The notes below the pieces were generated by a model, which worked only from the letters and a program-made list of their open reading frames with translations, made no database searches and was not told the origin of the DNA. A DNA stretch of 64,000 bases, taken from Micractinium sp. NFX-FRZ (Eukaryota; Chlorophyta; Trebouxiophyceae; Chlorellales; Chlorellaceae). The stretch spans positions 284,886 to 348,885 of the forward strand of contig JAPTJF010000009.1 in assembly GCA_029339195.1 (NCBI GenBank). The letters run 5' to 3'. Below, in pieces: positions 1 through 13,120 of the stretch. Numbering within the stretch: the first letter of the stretch is position 1; every line of letters starts with the position of its first letter. The position numbers and the translations under genes were made by a program.

Positions 1-41
1 CAGGCGCAAAGTTGCAGCGGTTTGAGGTGCCACAGTCTTAC

Positions 42-3000
42 CCATGCCATAGTCCGGTGAGTACTCTCCGATGGGGCAGTCCGAGCAGGAGGTGGCCCCC
101 GCAGCAGAGTACGTCCCGGGATCGCTGCACACACACACACACAGTCAAGGGGCGGGCAGGGGCAGGGGCAGTCAGCGCCTGCGTGTGTGGCATGCTGGTC
201 CAGGGCAGAGCAGGCGCAGTGCTGGGGTGGGGTGGGGCAGGGGCTGAGCATGCAGCAGCAGTGGGGCTCGCCGGGCCAGGCGGGGCCGGCCCACGAGCGG
301 CATGCATGAGGTGTTGGTGCAAAGAAATGTGGAGGAAGAGATGAAAGGAGGAACAGGGGCTCACCAGGACACGCAGGAGCCATCGCCGCCTGCCACGTTG
401 CGCTTGGTGCCGGCGGGGCACAGCTCGCACGCGCCTGTCGAAGGGTTGTACTCCTGGCCTGCACCAACCACGCATGCACCGCAGCGGGAGCAGACGCGTG
501 AGAGCGGGGGGCTGCTGCCGCATGCACACGCACGCAGGACACACTGAGCAGCAGGGGCAGCCGCCGAGGCAGGAGGAGCGAGAGGCGGCCGCTGCTTTAC
601 TCGACACTCGCTCCTCCGTGGCTGCTTCGCTCCGCTTGGCTCTGCATCACACCCCTCTTTATCTCTGCCCTCCTCCCGCTGTGCACTGCTGCGCCCCGCT
701 CACGCTGTGCCCTGCTGCGCCCCGCTCACCGTTGGTGCAAACCTCGTTGTAGTAAGGCACGCTGCAGGTCTCGGAGCCGGCAGTGGAGGTCCAGGTTACG
801 AGGTCGCAGGCAATGCAGGTCGAGGCGGTGGAAGCGGACTGGCCAAGGTAGGGGCCCCTGGTGCCTGCAGGCAGGCGGGAGAGCAGATGGGGGGCATGCG
901 GGGGTGTTCGTGTGCGGGCAATGGGCAGGGGATTCTTAGTGAACAAATGTGACTGGCAATCCCCAGGTTACAACAACATGCATGGCTGAGCGCAACCCGC
1001 CAGGTGCTTTCATGAGCCCTGCCGGGTGCCGGGCGGCTTTAGGCAACACTGGGCGTGGGGGCCGGGCGGCGGGCTCTCACCGGCGGCGCATGGCGTGGGG
1101 GCGCTGACGCCCGCTCCGCACGTGTAACCCACGGGGCTGCAGCACAGCAGGGCGGCCAACAGCGGTCAATCAGGGTCAGCGCGGGCTGTACGGTGCATTG
1201 GGTCAGCTGTGCTCCTTGCTGGCCCCACCTGCCTGCCTGGCCAACGCCGGCAGGCCCACACCACTGCTGAACTGCTTCACAGACAGACAGTACCCCACGA
1301 CAGTTGGAGAGCTGGCAGGCAAACCGGCAGGCCTGCGGTAGCGCCTGCCCCAACACACACAGGTTCCATAGCTGCAAGGCAGCCCTGCCAGCGTGGCTCG
1401 CAACAGACCACCACCAACCAGCTCACCAGGGGATGCAGTAGTCACTTGTTGCTGCGGGGTCATAAGTGCCGGCGGGGCAGCTTGCGGCAGAGACCGGAGC
1501 CAAAGCCACCTGCCCGCCAGTCACCTGCGCCGTACCGTTGCACGTCTGCACAGGCAGGCATGAGGAGGGACGCATGGCGGAAACAGTAGTGAGCAGCAGT
1601 CTGGGGCAGCAGGGCGCGGCGTGGCGGAGCACAGCTGTGCACCCAATCTTGTGGGCAGGTGCATGCAGACTGACAGCCAGGGCAGGTGGAGGAGTCAGGC
1701 CCAGGAAGAGGAGGAGCGGGCAGTGGGTGCGCCATGGCAGAAGGAGGAGCAGGCATTGGCACGACAGAGCCTGACAAAGAGCAGGCATGCGCCACGCACC
1801 GCGCCTGACAACTCAATGGTTGCCGCCTTGGTCACGTCAGTGGTCACCCCCCAATAGTTGATGGACAAAGTGTCGGTTGAGGCAGAATCCAGAGTGATCA
1901 TAGTGGAGCTGCAGGAGGGCAGGGCAGGGCCGGGGGGCGGCAGGGGAGGGCAGGTGGTGGGCGAAGCGGTCGGTGCAGCAGAGGCATGGAGGCAGCGGCA
2001 GCGTTGCAAGCGCTTCCAGCCTTGCCTGCCCTCCTTCGTACCCACGGCCGCTGCCCCTGCTGCTGTTGCTGCTACTACGAGAGTAGCAGTGGTGATGTTG
2101 CGCTCTGGCAGGTGCCAGAAACAGGAGTCCAGGAACCAAGGCCGGTGGGCGGCGGAGCTAAGGCAGGCAGCCGGGAGCAGGGGCAGGCAGCCGGGCTGCA
2201 GCGCGCTCACGTGGCACTGGAGGAGATGAGGCGGGTGGCAATCTTGCCGGGGGCCACATAGTATGCATTGGTGATCTTCAGGCTGTTGTAAGTGTAACCG
2301 CTGGCGCTGGGCTCGGAGCAGGTGGTGTCGCCGATGGGGGAGAGGGTCACTGCGGGGCGAGCGGGTGGGCGGGTTGAGGCAGGCGGGCAGGTGAGGCAAG
2401 CGCCGGAATCCAGAGTAGTTGCTAGCGCATTGACCTCTTTTAGTTGCTCAGGGTTTCGAAGCGAGCAAGCCAGCCAGCAGCCAGGCAGGCAGTTGGCCGG
2501 CACGCCAGCAGGTGTTGTGTGCAGGGCATGCTCACCCACGCATGCCGCGCTGACATAGACGGAGATGAGGGTGTCCTGGGCTGACCCCATGCTGCAGTTC
2601 GTGAAGAGGGAGGGCGCGGTGGCGCCGGTGGCGAGGTCGGTGCAGGTCTTGAGGGAACCCACGGTCCCAGCGGTCACCTTCAGCACGTGGTAGCCTGCAG
2701 GGGCGACAGTGAGCAAGTGCTGAGTGCGAGTCAGCTGCAGCTTGCACAGCAAACGCGATGCAAGCCTGGTAGCAATGCGCAGGGGGCAGACAGCGGGAGC
2801 AGGCAGCAGAGAGCGAGGCCAGCAAGAGGCCTGCATGCCTGCTGCCTGCCTGCTGTTTTCCCTGCCTGGCAACTTGCCTGCGGATGGTGTGTAAACGCCG
2901 GCACCGGGGCAGGTGGTGGCGCCGTCCTTGCCGAAAGCACACTTGCCGATCCCGTTTTCGCACACCATGCACATCGTCATGCCGGGCCAGCGGGCATACG

Positions 3001-5097
3001 AGTTGGCGGGGCTGCGGAAGGCGGGGAGGCACGGCAGGGGAGCGGAGCAGGCAGGCCATGTCAGCAGCGCAGGCCATGCCAGGGGGTGGGGAAAGGCGGC
3101 ACGGCACCTATGTGCGGCCAGCTGCGACTAGTGCACCACACTAAGGAGCACTGGACTTGGTAGGCAGGCAGCGGGCTGGGCTAGATTTGACAGCAGGCAG
3201 TCCAGAGGGCTGGCAGGGTGGCACTTGGGCTCACCAGGGGTCACAAGAGCCCTGCCCAGCGTCCTGCTGGTATGTGCCGGCATCGCAGGGCAGGCACACC
3301 GAGTTGCCTGCACATGAGGAGGCGGAGAGGAAGGGTCGGAGGCAGGCGGCTGCGTGGCCAGCCAGGCAGGGCAGGAGGCAGCACACAGGCAGGCGGGCAG
3401 GGTGCAGGTGGGTGCAAGGAGCGCAGCGCTGGCGCTCTGGAGGGGTGCCTGCAGCGCGCTGCCCGCCGCCTGCTGCTCAAGCGGAGCACTCACCTCCAGC
3501 CGCGTAGCTGCCTGCGATACAGTTCGTGCATGCGCTGGCTGCCACAGCGCCCACAGAGCCCTGCTCTTTGCCCTGGGTGCACTCAGAGCACGTAGTGCCA
3601 AGGTCGGAGTAGGTGCCTGCGAAAGCAGAGGGTGGGGTGGGGTACAGGGCAGGCAGGCAATGGGGGGTGAGGGGCAGGGCAGGCAGGCATTGAGGGGTGA
3701 GGGGCATGGCAGGGCATGCGGGTGCAACGTGGCGGCGCGCGGTGGTGCGGCACTGCGCACCGCCCGCAGAGCTGCCGAGAGGTTTGAGCGCATGCAGTGG
3801 CCCAGCACAACAGCAGAGTGCTTCAGCCACGCTTCCGAGCCGCTGCCCAGGACATGAGGCCACAATGGTAGGCGTGAGCTCACCGGCACGGCACAGGGCG
3901 CAGGCGGTGCCGCTGGTCACGGTGAAGGGCCTCCTGCCCGTGCTGCACGTGTTTGCCCCGGTCACACACTCAGCGCCAGTGAGGCTCGTGCCGCAGGTCG
4001 CCACCGCCCAGTTGTGGCTGGGGTAGGCTGCCAAGGTGTTCCTCTGCAGAGGCGCGGGGGCACAGCAGGCACTCAGCAGCTGAACCTGGGGGCAGCACAA
4101 GCGAGCAGGGCATAGGGCGTGCAGCGCGAGTGGCGGCTGAGGGCGCCGCCACCCCCTCGTCGCTGGCCGGCCGCGGTGCTGGCACGGCGCAGCACGCCTC
4201 CACCCGCTGCCAGGCTGGCCCGCCCACCGCCCAGCTTGGTGCATGCTCTCCCCGTCCCTCCCCCTCTCACCTCGGTGATGGCATACTTGTAAGTGCAAGT
4301 GCCCTCAGTCACCGTGAGCGCGCCGACGGTGCCCCAATTCAGCGTCAGCGTGCGCTCCTGCGAGGCCCCGCTGTTGTACACGTGGCGCTCCATGGCCTGC
4401 TCAATGGCAGCCTCCACTGTCCCCTGGGCTGCACCTCCGTTATACTCGGTGGGCGTGGAGGCGCTGGTGGGGCAGAGCTGGTAGCGGCGGTGTGCGGGGG
4501 CCGCTCCAAATGTGCCGGGGCCGTCCCATATGGCCGGGACATACACGCGGTCGGTGGGCGCCAGCAGGGAGTCGATTTGGAGTTTGCACGAGCCGTCGTT
4601 GATCTTCACGCGGAAGCTGGGCAGGCACAGCGCCTGCGGGTTGCTGGCGCAGGTGCCGCCGCCTGTCACTGTGACTAGGTCCAACCTGATGTTACCTGCG
4701 GGCTCGGGCCAGGACAAGCGGCGGCGACGCCAGCAGGGCGCACGTGAGCGCGTTGGGTGCTGTGCCGGCAGGCTGCGGGCCAGGCTGCTAGCATGTGCAC
4801 TGGGGCGCCCGGGGCGCTGCCACAGGGCAGGGGCCTAGCAGCAGGCGTGAGCCGGCTGCAGCGGTGGCAACTTCGCCGCCGCGAGGTGAGAGCGGCGGCG
4901 GCAAGCGACCGGTCGGGAGGGTGGTGCCAGGCTGCCTGCACTTCGGCGCGCCTCCCGCTGCCTGCAATGGCCTCGGCTGAATCTCGAACTCCATTCTCAC
5001 CTGCTGTGCACTGCGCCTGGGTGCCCGCCACTGCGGCAAATAGGAGCGCCGCTACCAGGGCCAGCCGCAGCGGCGATGAGGCCTGGTTCCGGCCCAT
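42..5097 (-). CDS. Secreted Cys-rich repeat protein, paralog A (3' partial)
   Basis: Exons in transcript order: 5001-5097, 4271-4695, 3884-4085, 3494-3616, 3235-3307, 2878-3011, 2536-2694, 2211-2349, 1800-1908, 1427-1545, 1081-1136, 730-864, 365-458, 42-124, then past the window edge; 649 codons here. The start is the ATG that opens a classic signal peptide (MGRNQ..., hydrophobic LVAALLFAAVAG, mature side near TQAQC). Residues 33-175 are an N-terminal region that I do not recognise, shared with paralogs B-D. CPxGTY-type Cys-rich repeats follow, resembling ephrin-receptor-like GCC2/GCC3 modules. Exon lengths match the paralogs exactly at 134 nt (B), 73 nt (C, D), 119 nt (D) and 94 nt (D), which supports the model. 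Oddities: exons 2 and 3 of C/D are fused here (425 nt), intron 6 uses a GC donor (GCAAGT at 2877), and intron 7 lies 4 codons away from its place in the paralogs. It is transcribed divergently from B. Function unknown; probably extracellular or wall-associated. Confidence 0.85.
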
Positions 5098-7020
5098 CGC
5101 TGCTCCAGCCCCTGCAGCAGGTGCACAAGAGCTTCAGTGTCTGTTTTAGGCCGCCTGGCCGGGAGGGCCGCGCCCCGCAGAGACGGCACATGGCCAGCGG
5201 ACTGGCCGTCCCTTCACACCTCGCTTGTCTTTGCTCTTTCAGACTAGCTGCTACGGACGGCCGCCATGGCCCTCGGAAACCAAGTGGGAGGGGGGTGGCC
5301 GGCGAGAGGGGTCTCGAGGGACGGGTGAAGCGAGCTCCGGTGCAAGACACGAGACAGCAGGGTCGTGAGGCAGCGCGCAACCAGCTGCCAACGGCGTGTC
5401 CTCTTTTTCGCGCGGCCACGCAGGAAACGGACTAGTATCGATAGTACGAGGAGGTGGGGTGTCCCGCCGACGCTGGGCGTCCCTACGGCTTAGAGACTTC
5501 GATGCAGACTTCACACGGAGCTTACAAACTGCGTATGTGCTGCTCTCAGGCCCCAGATCGAGTTCGGCCTCGTTCGCACGGCTTGCCTTCTTCCGACTTG
5601 TTTGAAAAGCGCCGCAGCTGGCTGCCCCGTTGGGTTTCTTGCCCGCCGTGGAGCCAGGGAAGGTATATTGTGACAAAAGGGCATTTGGGGGATGGCCGCT
5701 TGAGCGGTGCGGGAGGGAGAGTGTTGGTGAAGGACAGCGTGGTACCACCGTCAAGGACAGGGCAAGGAACCCCCCGCCTGCTCCTTGCCCCTCCCATGTG
5801 CTGCACAGAGGAGCAACAAGGGACGTCAGGCGTACGGCTGCCTCCTTTGCGTTTCCACTCAGCCGCACTGACATCCTGCTGGATGGCATGCCTGCAATAC
5901 AGCACTCAGGCAGCCACCGCTGCCGCCGCGCGTCCCCGCCTGCTTTCCCACCTTGCCTGCACGCATACATTCCAGCACAGCGCTCAGCCAACCTCTTGAG
6001 TTAGGCCGCACGACTAGCACCTGATACCACACTGAGTACACGGGCTTTGGCGGGGCACGCCGCTGTTCAGGCAAGGTGGCTAGGGCAGGCCCTGAAGTGC
6101 GCTACCCTGGAGCTCCAGCGAAGCCCCCCGGAGCGTGCCGCCAGCCGCAGCAAACGTATACTGTGCAGGGGCAAGCATTACAAGGGTCCAAACTCATCTG
6201 CATGCGATGATGCATCCTGAAACAACGACAAACCGACTGGCTGACACCAGCATGTGCCAGCCTGCAGCAGCCGTTGTGGTGGGCGCCGGACGGGCACTGC
6301 AGGGCAGCAATGGCAGTGTGGCCTTGGCCTTGCAGGATTTATGGCCCATCCACGTGCACACACTAAAGGCCGAACCATGCACTGTATCAGCGCGATTGGT
6401 TTTGTGAGCGGACTGACTGAGAGATAGGCTTTGCAAGGTGGGGCCGCCAGCTGCTTCCAGGACCAAGGCGCCAGCGTGGCGGCCTGCGACAGGCGCGGCG
6501 CAGGCAGTGGCCTGCCTGCAAGTGGTCCGCGAGTTTCGGTGTACATCTTGTTGCGGTGTACCTCTTCCCTCGCGCGGCGTTGCTGGAGCGCGTGCAAAAG
6601 TTCACGGGAGTCCAGATGCAGCCACCAGGCGTGCAGCGAACAGCACAACACGTGCCATAGCTGCGTATAACGAGTTCAGTATCCAAGGCCAGGCGGCGGC
6701 GGCGGCAGGCAGTGGCGACGGCGACAGGCGGCGGCGGCAGGCTCACGTGGCGGCGGCGCCAGGCAGAGGGCGGTGGCAGCAGCAGCAGCAGCACATTTGA
6801 GACGCCCGGGCTTGTGCGTGGCGGCATGTCTGGACACTGCTGGGTGGGGTTGACAGGTGCGGCGGTAAGGGAGGTGGGGTGAGCAGGGGCATGGTGCGAG
6901 GTGTGAACAGTTGAATGAGCGGTGGCGCGTGTTGTCCTCTTGGCAGCTTCGCCGGCCCGGCCATGACGCTGCCTGCTTGCAGCAGTGGGGCAGGCCCAGC
7001 CCCGCTCAGCAGCAGACCAT

Positions 7021-7318
7021 GCTGGTGGTGCCGTGCCCACTGCGCTGCACCCTGCTGCCGGTGCCGAGCCCACTGCAATGCATCCTGCCGCCGGTGCCAT
7101 ACCCGCTGCCATGCACCCCTGCTGCCGGTGGCATCGTCCCCGCTGCGCTGCACCCTGCTGCCGGTGCCGAGCCCATTTCAATGCACCCTGCTGCCGGTGC
7201 CGTGCCCGCTGCGCTGCACCCTGCTGCCGGTGCCGTGCCCGCTGCACTGCACCCTGCTGCCGGTGCCGTGCCCGCTGCACTGCACCCTGCTGCCGGTGCC
7301 GTGCCTGCTGCGATGCAC
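7021..7318. repeat. 33-bp minisatellite, about 9 copies
   Basis: Tandem units of about 33 bp with the core CTGCTGCCGGTGCCG followed by TGCCCGCTGC and GCTGCACC. The three or four distal copies (from about 7180) are nearly identical; the proximal ones carry point changes and one unit is slightly longer. Because 33 is a multiple of 3, every frame through the array stays open. That explains long overlapping ORFs on both strands here (for example an Arg-His-Arg-Gln-Gln repeat on the minus strand), none of which I take as a gene. Confidence 0.9.
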
Positions 7319-8623
7319 GAGCTCTCGCCTGTCGTTTGCATCGCAAAATACCCGCCCACCTCATCTGGCGGCTGCGCAGTCCCGCACTGTTTTTGGGCGC
7401 TCTCTGCCCTCGGTCCCTCCCGTGCCAGCCTCCCTCCAGTGTGTGTTTGGGTGACGCCCCGCTGGCGGCAGCCTCGTCAGTTGTGAAGGACACCCGCACA
7501 CCCGCTCTTGCATGCACAGCTCCTGTGCTACTGTATGTACCGCACTCTGGCTCGCACCACTCTGGCCGAGCCGCCCTGGGAGCAACCCCAGTGCTGCGTG
7601 AGCGGCCTGCGCCCTGCCCTGCACTCTCATCAGCGGAGCAGGCGGCACCTGCACCCAGAGTGGATACTGCCCCCATCGTCCCTGGCCTGCTGAGGGCTTG
7701 CGCTGCACAGGGTGCCTGCCACCTCACACAGGGGCCTACTCTTGTCACTCCAGCTTTCCACATCCAACAATCGATTGAGTAGTCCACCTCAGGATGCACC
7801 AGATCATGCGCAGGCGTGCCGCACCCGTTGCATCACCCAGACGTGAAGCACCCGTTTGAGGCTTCTCACAAACATTCACCTCGCTGCGTGTGCCTTGCTG
7901 CATGCATGCCGTAGTGCTGCTGCTGCCGCTGTCGCTGTCGCAGCCGCCGCCGCAGCCGCTGCCGCAGCCGCTGCTGACTATGCCAAGCCGGGGCATTGCG
8001 CGACCAAGAAGGCGCGGCAGAGCGGCCGCTGTTCGCCGCTGGGCGGTTGGGCAGGCAGGGCTGCTGTGCATGTGCTCTGCAGTACTAGTCGTTATCAGCA
8101 GCAGCTTTCTGGAAGGTACGCCGCCACTCCCCACCGCCACTCCCACCACCCCACATTGACTATGTTGGCAGCCAAAGCTTCTGTGCCCGCAGACTGACAG
8201 CCTGCAATGTGCGTGCGTGCGTGCGTGTCTGCCTGCCTGCCCTGCGCACTGCCTAGGCACCGATTGCATGCAAGGCCCCAGCAGCAGGCATCCAAGCAGG
8301 GGCATGAGGCGTACGTGCGTGCGCGTACGGGTGGCACAGCTTCAGCTAACTAGTATTGGAGGGTCCTGAGCCGGCCACAGTCTGTCAATGCAAGGGGCAG
8401 TGTGCACAAGCTGCGCACGGCATGCGCAGCGGCAGCTTGAGCTGAGATCCGGCGCTGCCCTGCGTTGCTGCTTGACCGCCCCGGCATCCATGGCGTTGGA
8501 TTGGCAGCTCTGTGCCGCTGCTGTTAATCCTTTTGCACGCTAGCGTTTCATGCTGCCGAGCTCGACTCAGTTTGCATTGTGCTCGGCCGGGGGCCAGGTT
8601 ATTCACCTCCAACAGGGCAAGTG

Positions 8624-8655
8624 AGAAGGCACTTGCAGCTCTGCAAGTGCCTTCT
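8624..8655. repeat. Perfect 15-bp inverted repeat (hairpin)
   Basis: Arms AGAAGGCACTTGCAG (8624-8638) and its exact reverse complement (8641-8655) are separated by only two bases. The sequence could form a 32-nt stem-loop or cruciform. No gene is modelled next to it. Confidence 0.9.
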
Positions 8656-11600
8656 AGGCACAGGTGGCGCTAGTGTGAACTGGATCCACTAGACGGCCCC
8701 AACCCGATTTGCATACGGTGTAACACACAATTCATGATGGCTTTGAGTACCCACGGCCAGCAAGAGCCCGAGCAGCCGCACATGTGTATAGTACCGGCTC
8801 ACCCCCTGCCACCACTGGCAGGCAGTTCCAGCGTGGCGTCGGACAGGGCACATTGCCGGAAGGCAAAAGGGTATTCAGGCTCCTCGCGGCCCCGCCCGTG
8901 CATCTGGCCTCTCTTACCACCAGTGCGAGCCGCTGGCACGAAGGCGTCCGGTCCGCACTCCGGCCGCTCGCACGCCCGACGTGCGTGAGTCACTGTCCGG
9001 CCGGCCACCTTCGTGCCACGGTCTCCGCCGGCGGTGACCACACCGCAGGTGGCCGATTAGCGTCAGCACGCGATTGCGCAGTGTTGAGGGCTCGCCGATT
9101 GCCCGGGAGCTTGCCCTGATGAGGTTGTCCATGTGCCTGCAGCATCACATGTCCCTCCCGCCAGCCAGGCACCAGCCGCCAGCACATACACCCAGGCGCA
9201 GCCGCCCTCCTGGGCCAACGCATGGATGAGCAGAGTGCGCTTCCAGTTTATAGCTGGGTGCGACACTAGGAGCAGGGGCTGGCTGGTGGGGCGCGCCCTT
9301 GGCTGCGCAGCCCCAGCACATCGCCGCGCGGCCTGCCAGGCACGGCCAGGCACGGCCCAGGCACGGCCAAGCATTGGGCCAAGTCTCGCTGCTGCCAGTC
9401 AAGGCCTGCTGTTGATATGCTAGATTGCTCGATGCGCAGCATGCAGTGCATGTTAGCCCCATGGCTGCCACAAGCACTACGGCAGTTGCGAGGTAGCACA
9501 GCTGAGCTTGAGGCAGCCAGCCCCCGGGACGGGTGCGCGCAGCACATGCTGTGGTTGCTGCTCCTTGGGAGAACGGGCCCCGCCCCATCTGTTTGCTGTG
9601 GTTGTCTGTTTGTGTTGTTTCTGTAAACGAGGCCCTGATGCAGCAGCCCCTGGTCTGTCAAATGCTGACAGGACGCAGCATGCATGCGCTGCATTGCCGG
9701 TTGCCACCTGCCGCCTGCCCCTCAGTGCACCTCTCACTTGCGGGGCCCGCCTCTGTGGTGCCTGGCGCGCTGCCTGGACACTCCGCAGTGCAGCGCACAC
9801 AGCACTGTCCTGCTGCACGTGACCCCAAGTTGTGCCAATCACAAAAGCAGCACCTGCAGGCAAAGCGTGCGTGCCCCGCACAGCAGCTGCGCTGGCGGCA
9901 TGGGCGGGTGGGGTGGGCGGCACCCATCCTGCGATGCCTCATCGCCCCAGCAGCCTCCTCCGGGCCGTTCGGGGCACGTGCCTCAGGTCCCAAGCTACTT
10001 CCGGGTGGGATGGATGGGGGGCCGGGGGGCAGTCCAGAGCTGCCAGCCTGGGGTTGCTCCTCAGATCTGATCCCTGAAATCTCAGGGAGAGCGCCCCGCT
10101 GACAGTTGCGGTGAAGCGCAAGCCGGAGCCCTCTGTGGCGTCGTCCTGCGCCCCCTTATTGTTGACCCGCCATGTGGTACCATTCTCCACACGTGTGGTT
10201 GGCAAGGGGCATCTGCCAAAGGGCTGCCAAGGAGAGGTAGGCGCCGCCTCCCCTGGCGGCACTGGTCAGCGTCGCCCGTGGACACCCCAGCTTCAACACC
10301 CGGGTGCGCCGTCCTGGCGCCTTCGCCGCGGGAATTCGGACACCGCAGGCAACAGGGTTGAACTCGGCAAGCGCCTGAGTCGCGTGCCTCGAACCAGAGC
10401 CCGCGACGTCTCTGCTGCCGGTGTACTTGTCCAGGACGCTCCGTATCCAGAGCGTCATGTAGCCAACCTTCGGTTAGCATCGAGGTCGCCCCCTCTTTGA
10501 GGCGCAAACAAGCGGAGGCGCAACCCAGGGGGCAGGTTGCGCTTGCGGCGTGCCGGCCCACCGCCACCGCCAGTGCTCACCCCCTGCATGGCGGCGGTTC
10601 CTGCTGGTGAGATGCCCGCCCCTCCAGGCCAGGCCAAGTGGCAAGCTGCATGTGCCTCATTCACATGCTATTTACATAAAAAAAAAGACATAATCATCAT
10701 GAGGGCGATGCGGCGCCTGGTGTGCACAGGGGGCGGGCTGGCAGCGGCAGCGGCGACGGGCGGGGCAGAGGCGCAGGCACAAGCGCTGGCGGCTTCTCTG
10801 CTGGCTAGCTTCTCTGCTGGCTAGCACTTTGCTGCACAGGCCTGGCACATTTATGGAGTGGCGAGCGGCTGCCTGGACATCGCAAGCCCAAGGTGCATGT
10901 GTTGCCGGCCCGAAGAGCGGGAGCCCGGCACCTGAATGTCAAGATGCCCCCTCAAGGCTTCCACTGGCGACACCTGGCGCGGGTAACATCAAACCGCCCA
11001 TGCATCGGAATCTGAATTGCCCAATCGATTGATATTGGCGGCAACTGGCGGCATGAAACCCACGCCTGCTGCTGAGAGAGCTGACGTGAGCGGTGCCACC
11101 TCAGCCCGGAGCGCCGCATTTGCTCCCGCCGTGCCAAGCGCATGCTACCAGTGGTGTGTGTGAGAGCTTGCCTCCTGAAACGCATACCAAACCTAGATAA
11201 AGGGCTATCTGAGGCTACTATGGCCCGGGATGCTGCTTGCACATACACTCCCGATGCACCTGACAACCAACACGCCGCCCGCCGGCAAAGCGTCCTGATA
11301 GGGCACATCCACTCTGGCATCCGGCGCAGCAACCTCCCGGCCTCCCGCACTTGCCACCGCTTCCAGCTTTTGGAATTGGAGCCTTGTGGGCGCGTGCTGC
11401 AGCGGCTGTAACAGCCCAGCGCACAGTGCGGCTCCGGCGTGCCTGTCCGCAACAGGTCTCAGGCAGGCATGCTCCCGCCCGCTGGCCAGCATACACACGC
11501 AGACATGTATGAAATCATGTGCCTTCCCTTGGCATGCTTCGGACACCATCAGCACGACTCCCGTTCATTCGCAAACCTCTGGCTCCGGCGGAGTACGCAT

Positions 11601-13120
11601 CCGTGCAGTCCGGCTGATTGTTTGCTAATCAGTCGAGAATGCGGGCATGTATGCTGTGCCGGCGCTAGGCGTGCCCACCGCCAGTTGGTGGCTGCTCCCT
11701 CTGTCAGCACTTGGCGGCTGGCGGCATGTAGGTTGCACTGGTGCAATCCAGGATGAAGGCCTGCATCGCACTTTTGCATACATGCGCCTGCCTGCTTCCC
11801 ACGCTGCCCTTGCGTGCTTCTGGGACGCAGTGCAGTGAGGGCACTGCAGGGTCTATGGCTAGCGGGCCGTGTCAGCTGCCGCAGTACCTCCCGCCAGGCT
11901 GAGGCAGTGCCCTGCCTGGCCCAGGCAGTGCCTGTGATGTGGTCGACCTTGCGGCACTAATGGGGGCAGCTTAAGGGTCGCAGTGTGAGAGCGTGATGTG
12001 GCTCAGGAGCTTCACCCTGCTGGATAAAGAAAGCATTGATGGACCTCGCGTGATGCCTGCACCGCAGGCGGGTGGAAGAAGATGGGGAGGCGGTGCGGAA
12101 AGGCTGCTGGCAGTCGGGCAGAGGGAGGGAGCGCAAGCTGTGCCTACATCCATCAAGTGCTGCCGCTCTGCTGAGCTGCCGCTGAGCAGCCCACAGTCAA
12201 GGCGGCACCCTGCCCATGTAGTACCACAGTCAAGGCCTCTGGCTGCTCGAGCTGCCCGCCCCGAAGCATTGCCCACCGGTGGCACCACGTGTGCACATGC
12301 CTGTTCAGGTGCACCTGCGCCTGCGCACATGCCTGCCACTTATTGTCTGCTGTTGCACGCAGCCCAGAACACAAGTATCATGCTGCAGTAGAGTCGTTGT
12401 GACATGGTGATCGCGCCTCAGCCTCTTCCCACCAGCTGAGTGCTTCATACTTAGCATGCACCGTGAGCTGAAGCGGGGGGGCCAGCAGCACTGCCCGGTG
12501 AGAGGGCTGGGAGCGCCACACGCTTGCATGCATGGCGTGTCGCACAGCGTGCAGCGCCTGCCTTGGCGTAATGACCAGGCGCCCTGCTGGGACCGCTGCC
12601 AGGAAGATGGGCGCCGCTGGCAGATGCCTGGCATGCTGGCTGCCGCGGCTTACAGGACAGGTAGCTTGCATGTGCATGCAGCACGCATGCCGGGTTGTCC
12701 GCAGAAGCAGCGAAGAGGGCAGCAGGCCTTGGTGTGGCAGTGAGAGAACCCATGTCTTGCTGCTGGGCAGGCCCTACTTCAGCTGCAAGCTGCAGTTGCC
12801 AGCAGGGGGTACCAAACAGAGGTGGTGGGCGGCCACCGTGGCGGCATCAGGGGGTGCCCACTCGTGGGCCAGGCCTTGGTTGCGCCTCGGCTCGCCAACC
12901 CCCGCCCGGCCAGACGTGTGTGCGCCTCCGGGGCGCTTTGGGGCCGCTGGAGGGCTCGGCCCAATGCCGGAGAGCCGATTGGATCCGGTCCGGTTCAAAG
13001 TACAGTGTGGGGGTGCCCGTCCCCACCGACGTCCCCGGCACAAAAGCACGGTGTCGCACCTCTTGTGTGCATTCATAACTAAACTTGGACACCTTGTTGG
13101 AGCACATCTGGGCGAAGCAG

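Noticed and set aside
6387..7799. 470-codon minus-strand ORF with Arg-His-Arg-Gln-Gln-Gly repeats
   Set aside because: The repeats are the 33-bp minisatellite read in an arbitrary frame; the other frames are equally open, and flanks show no domain or splice support.
10156..10567. Minus-strand ORFs considered as a transposon remnant or tRNA (GGTTCGAGGC near 10390)
   Set aside because: No reverse transcriptase, transposase or terminal repeats recognisable, and the T-loop-like string has no matching cloverleaf.
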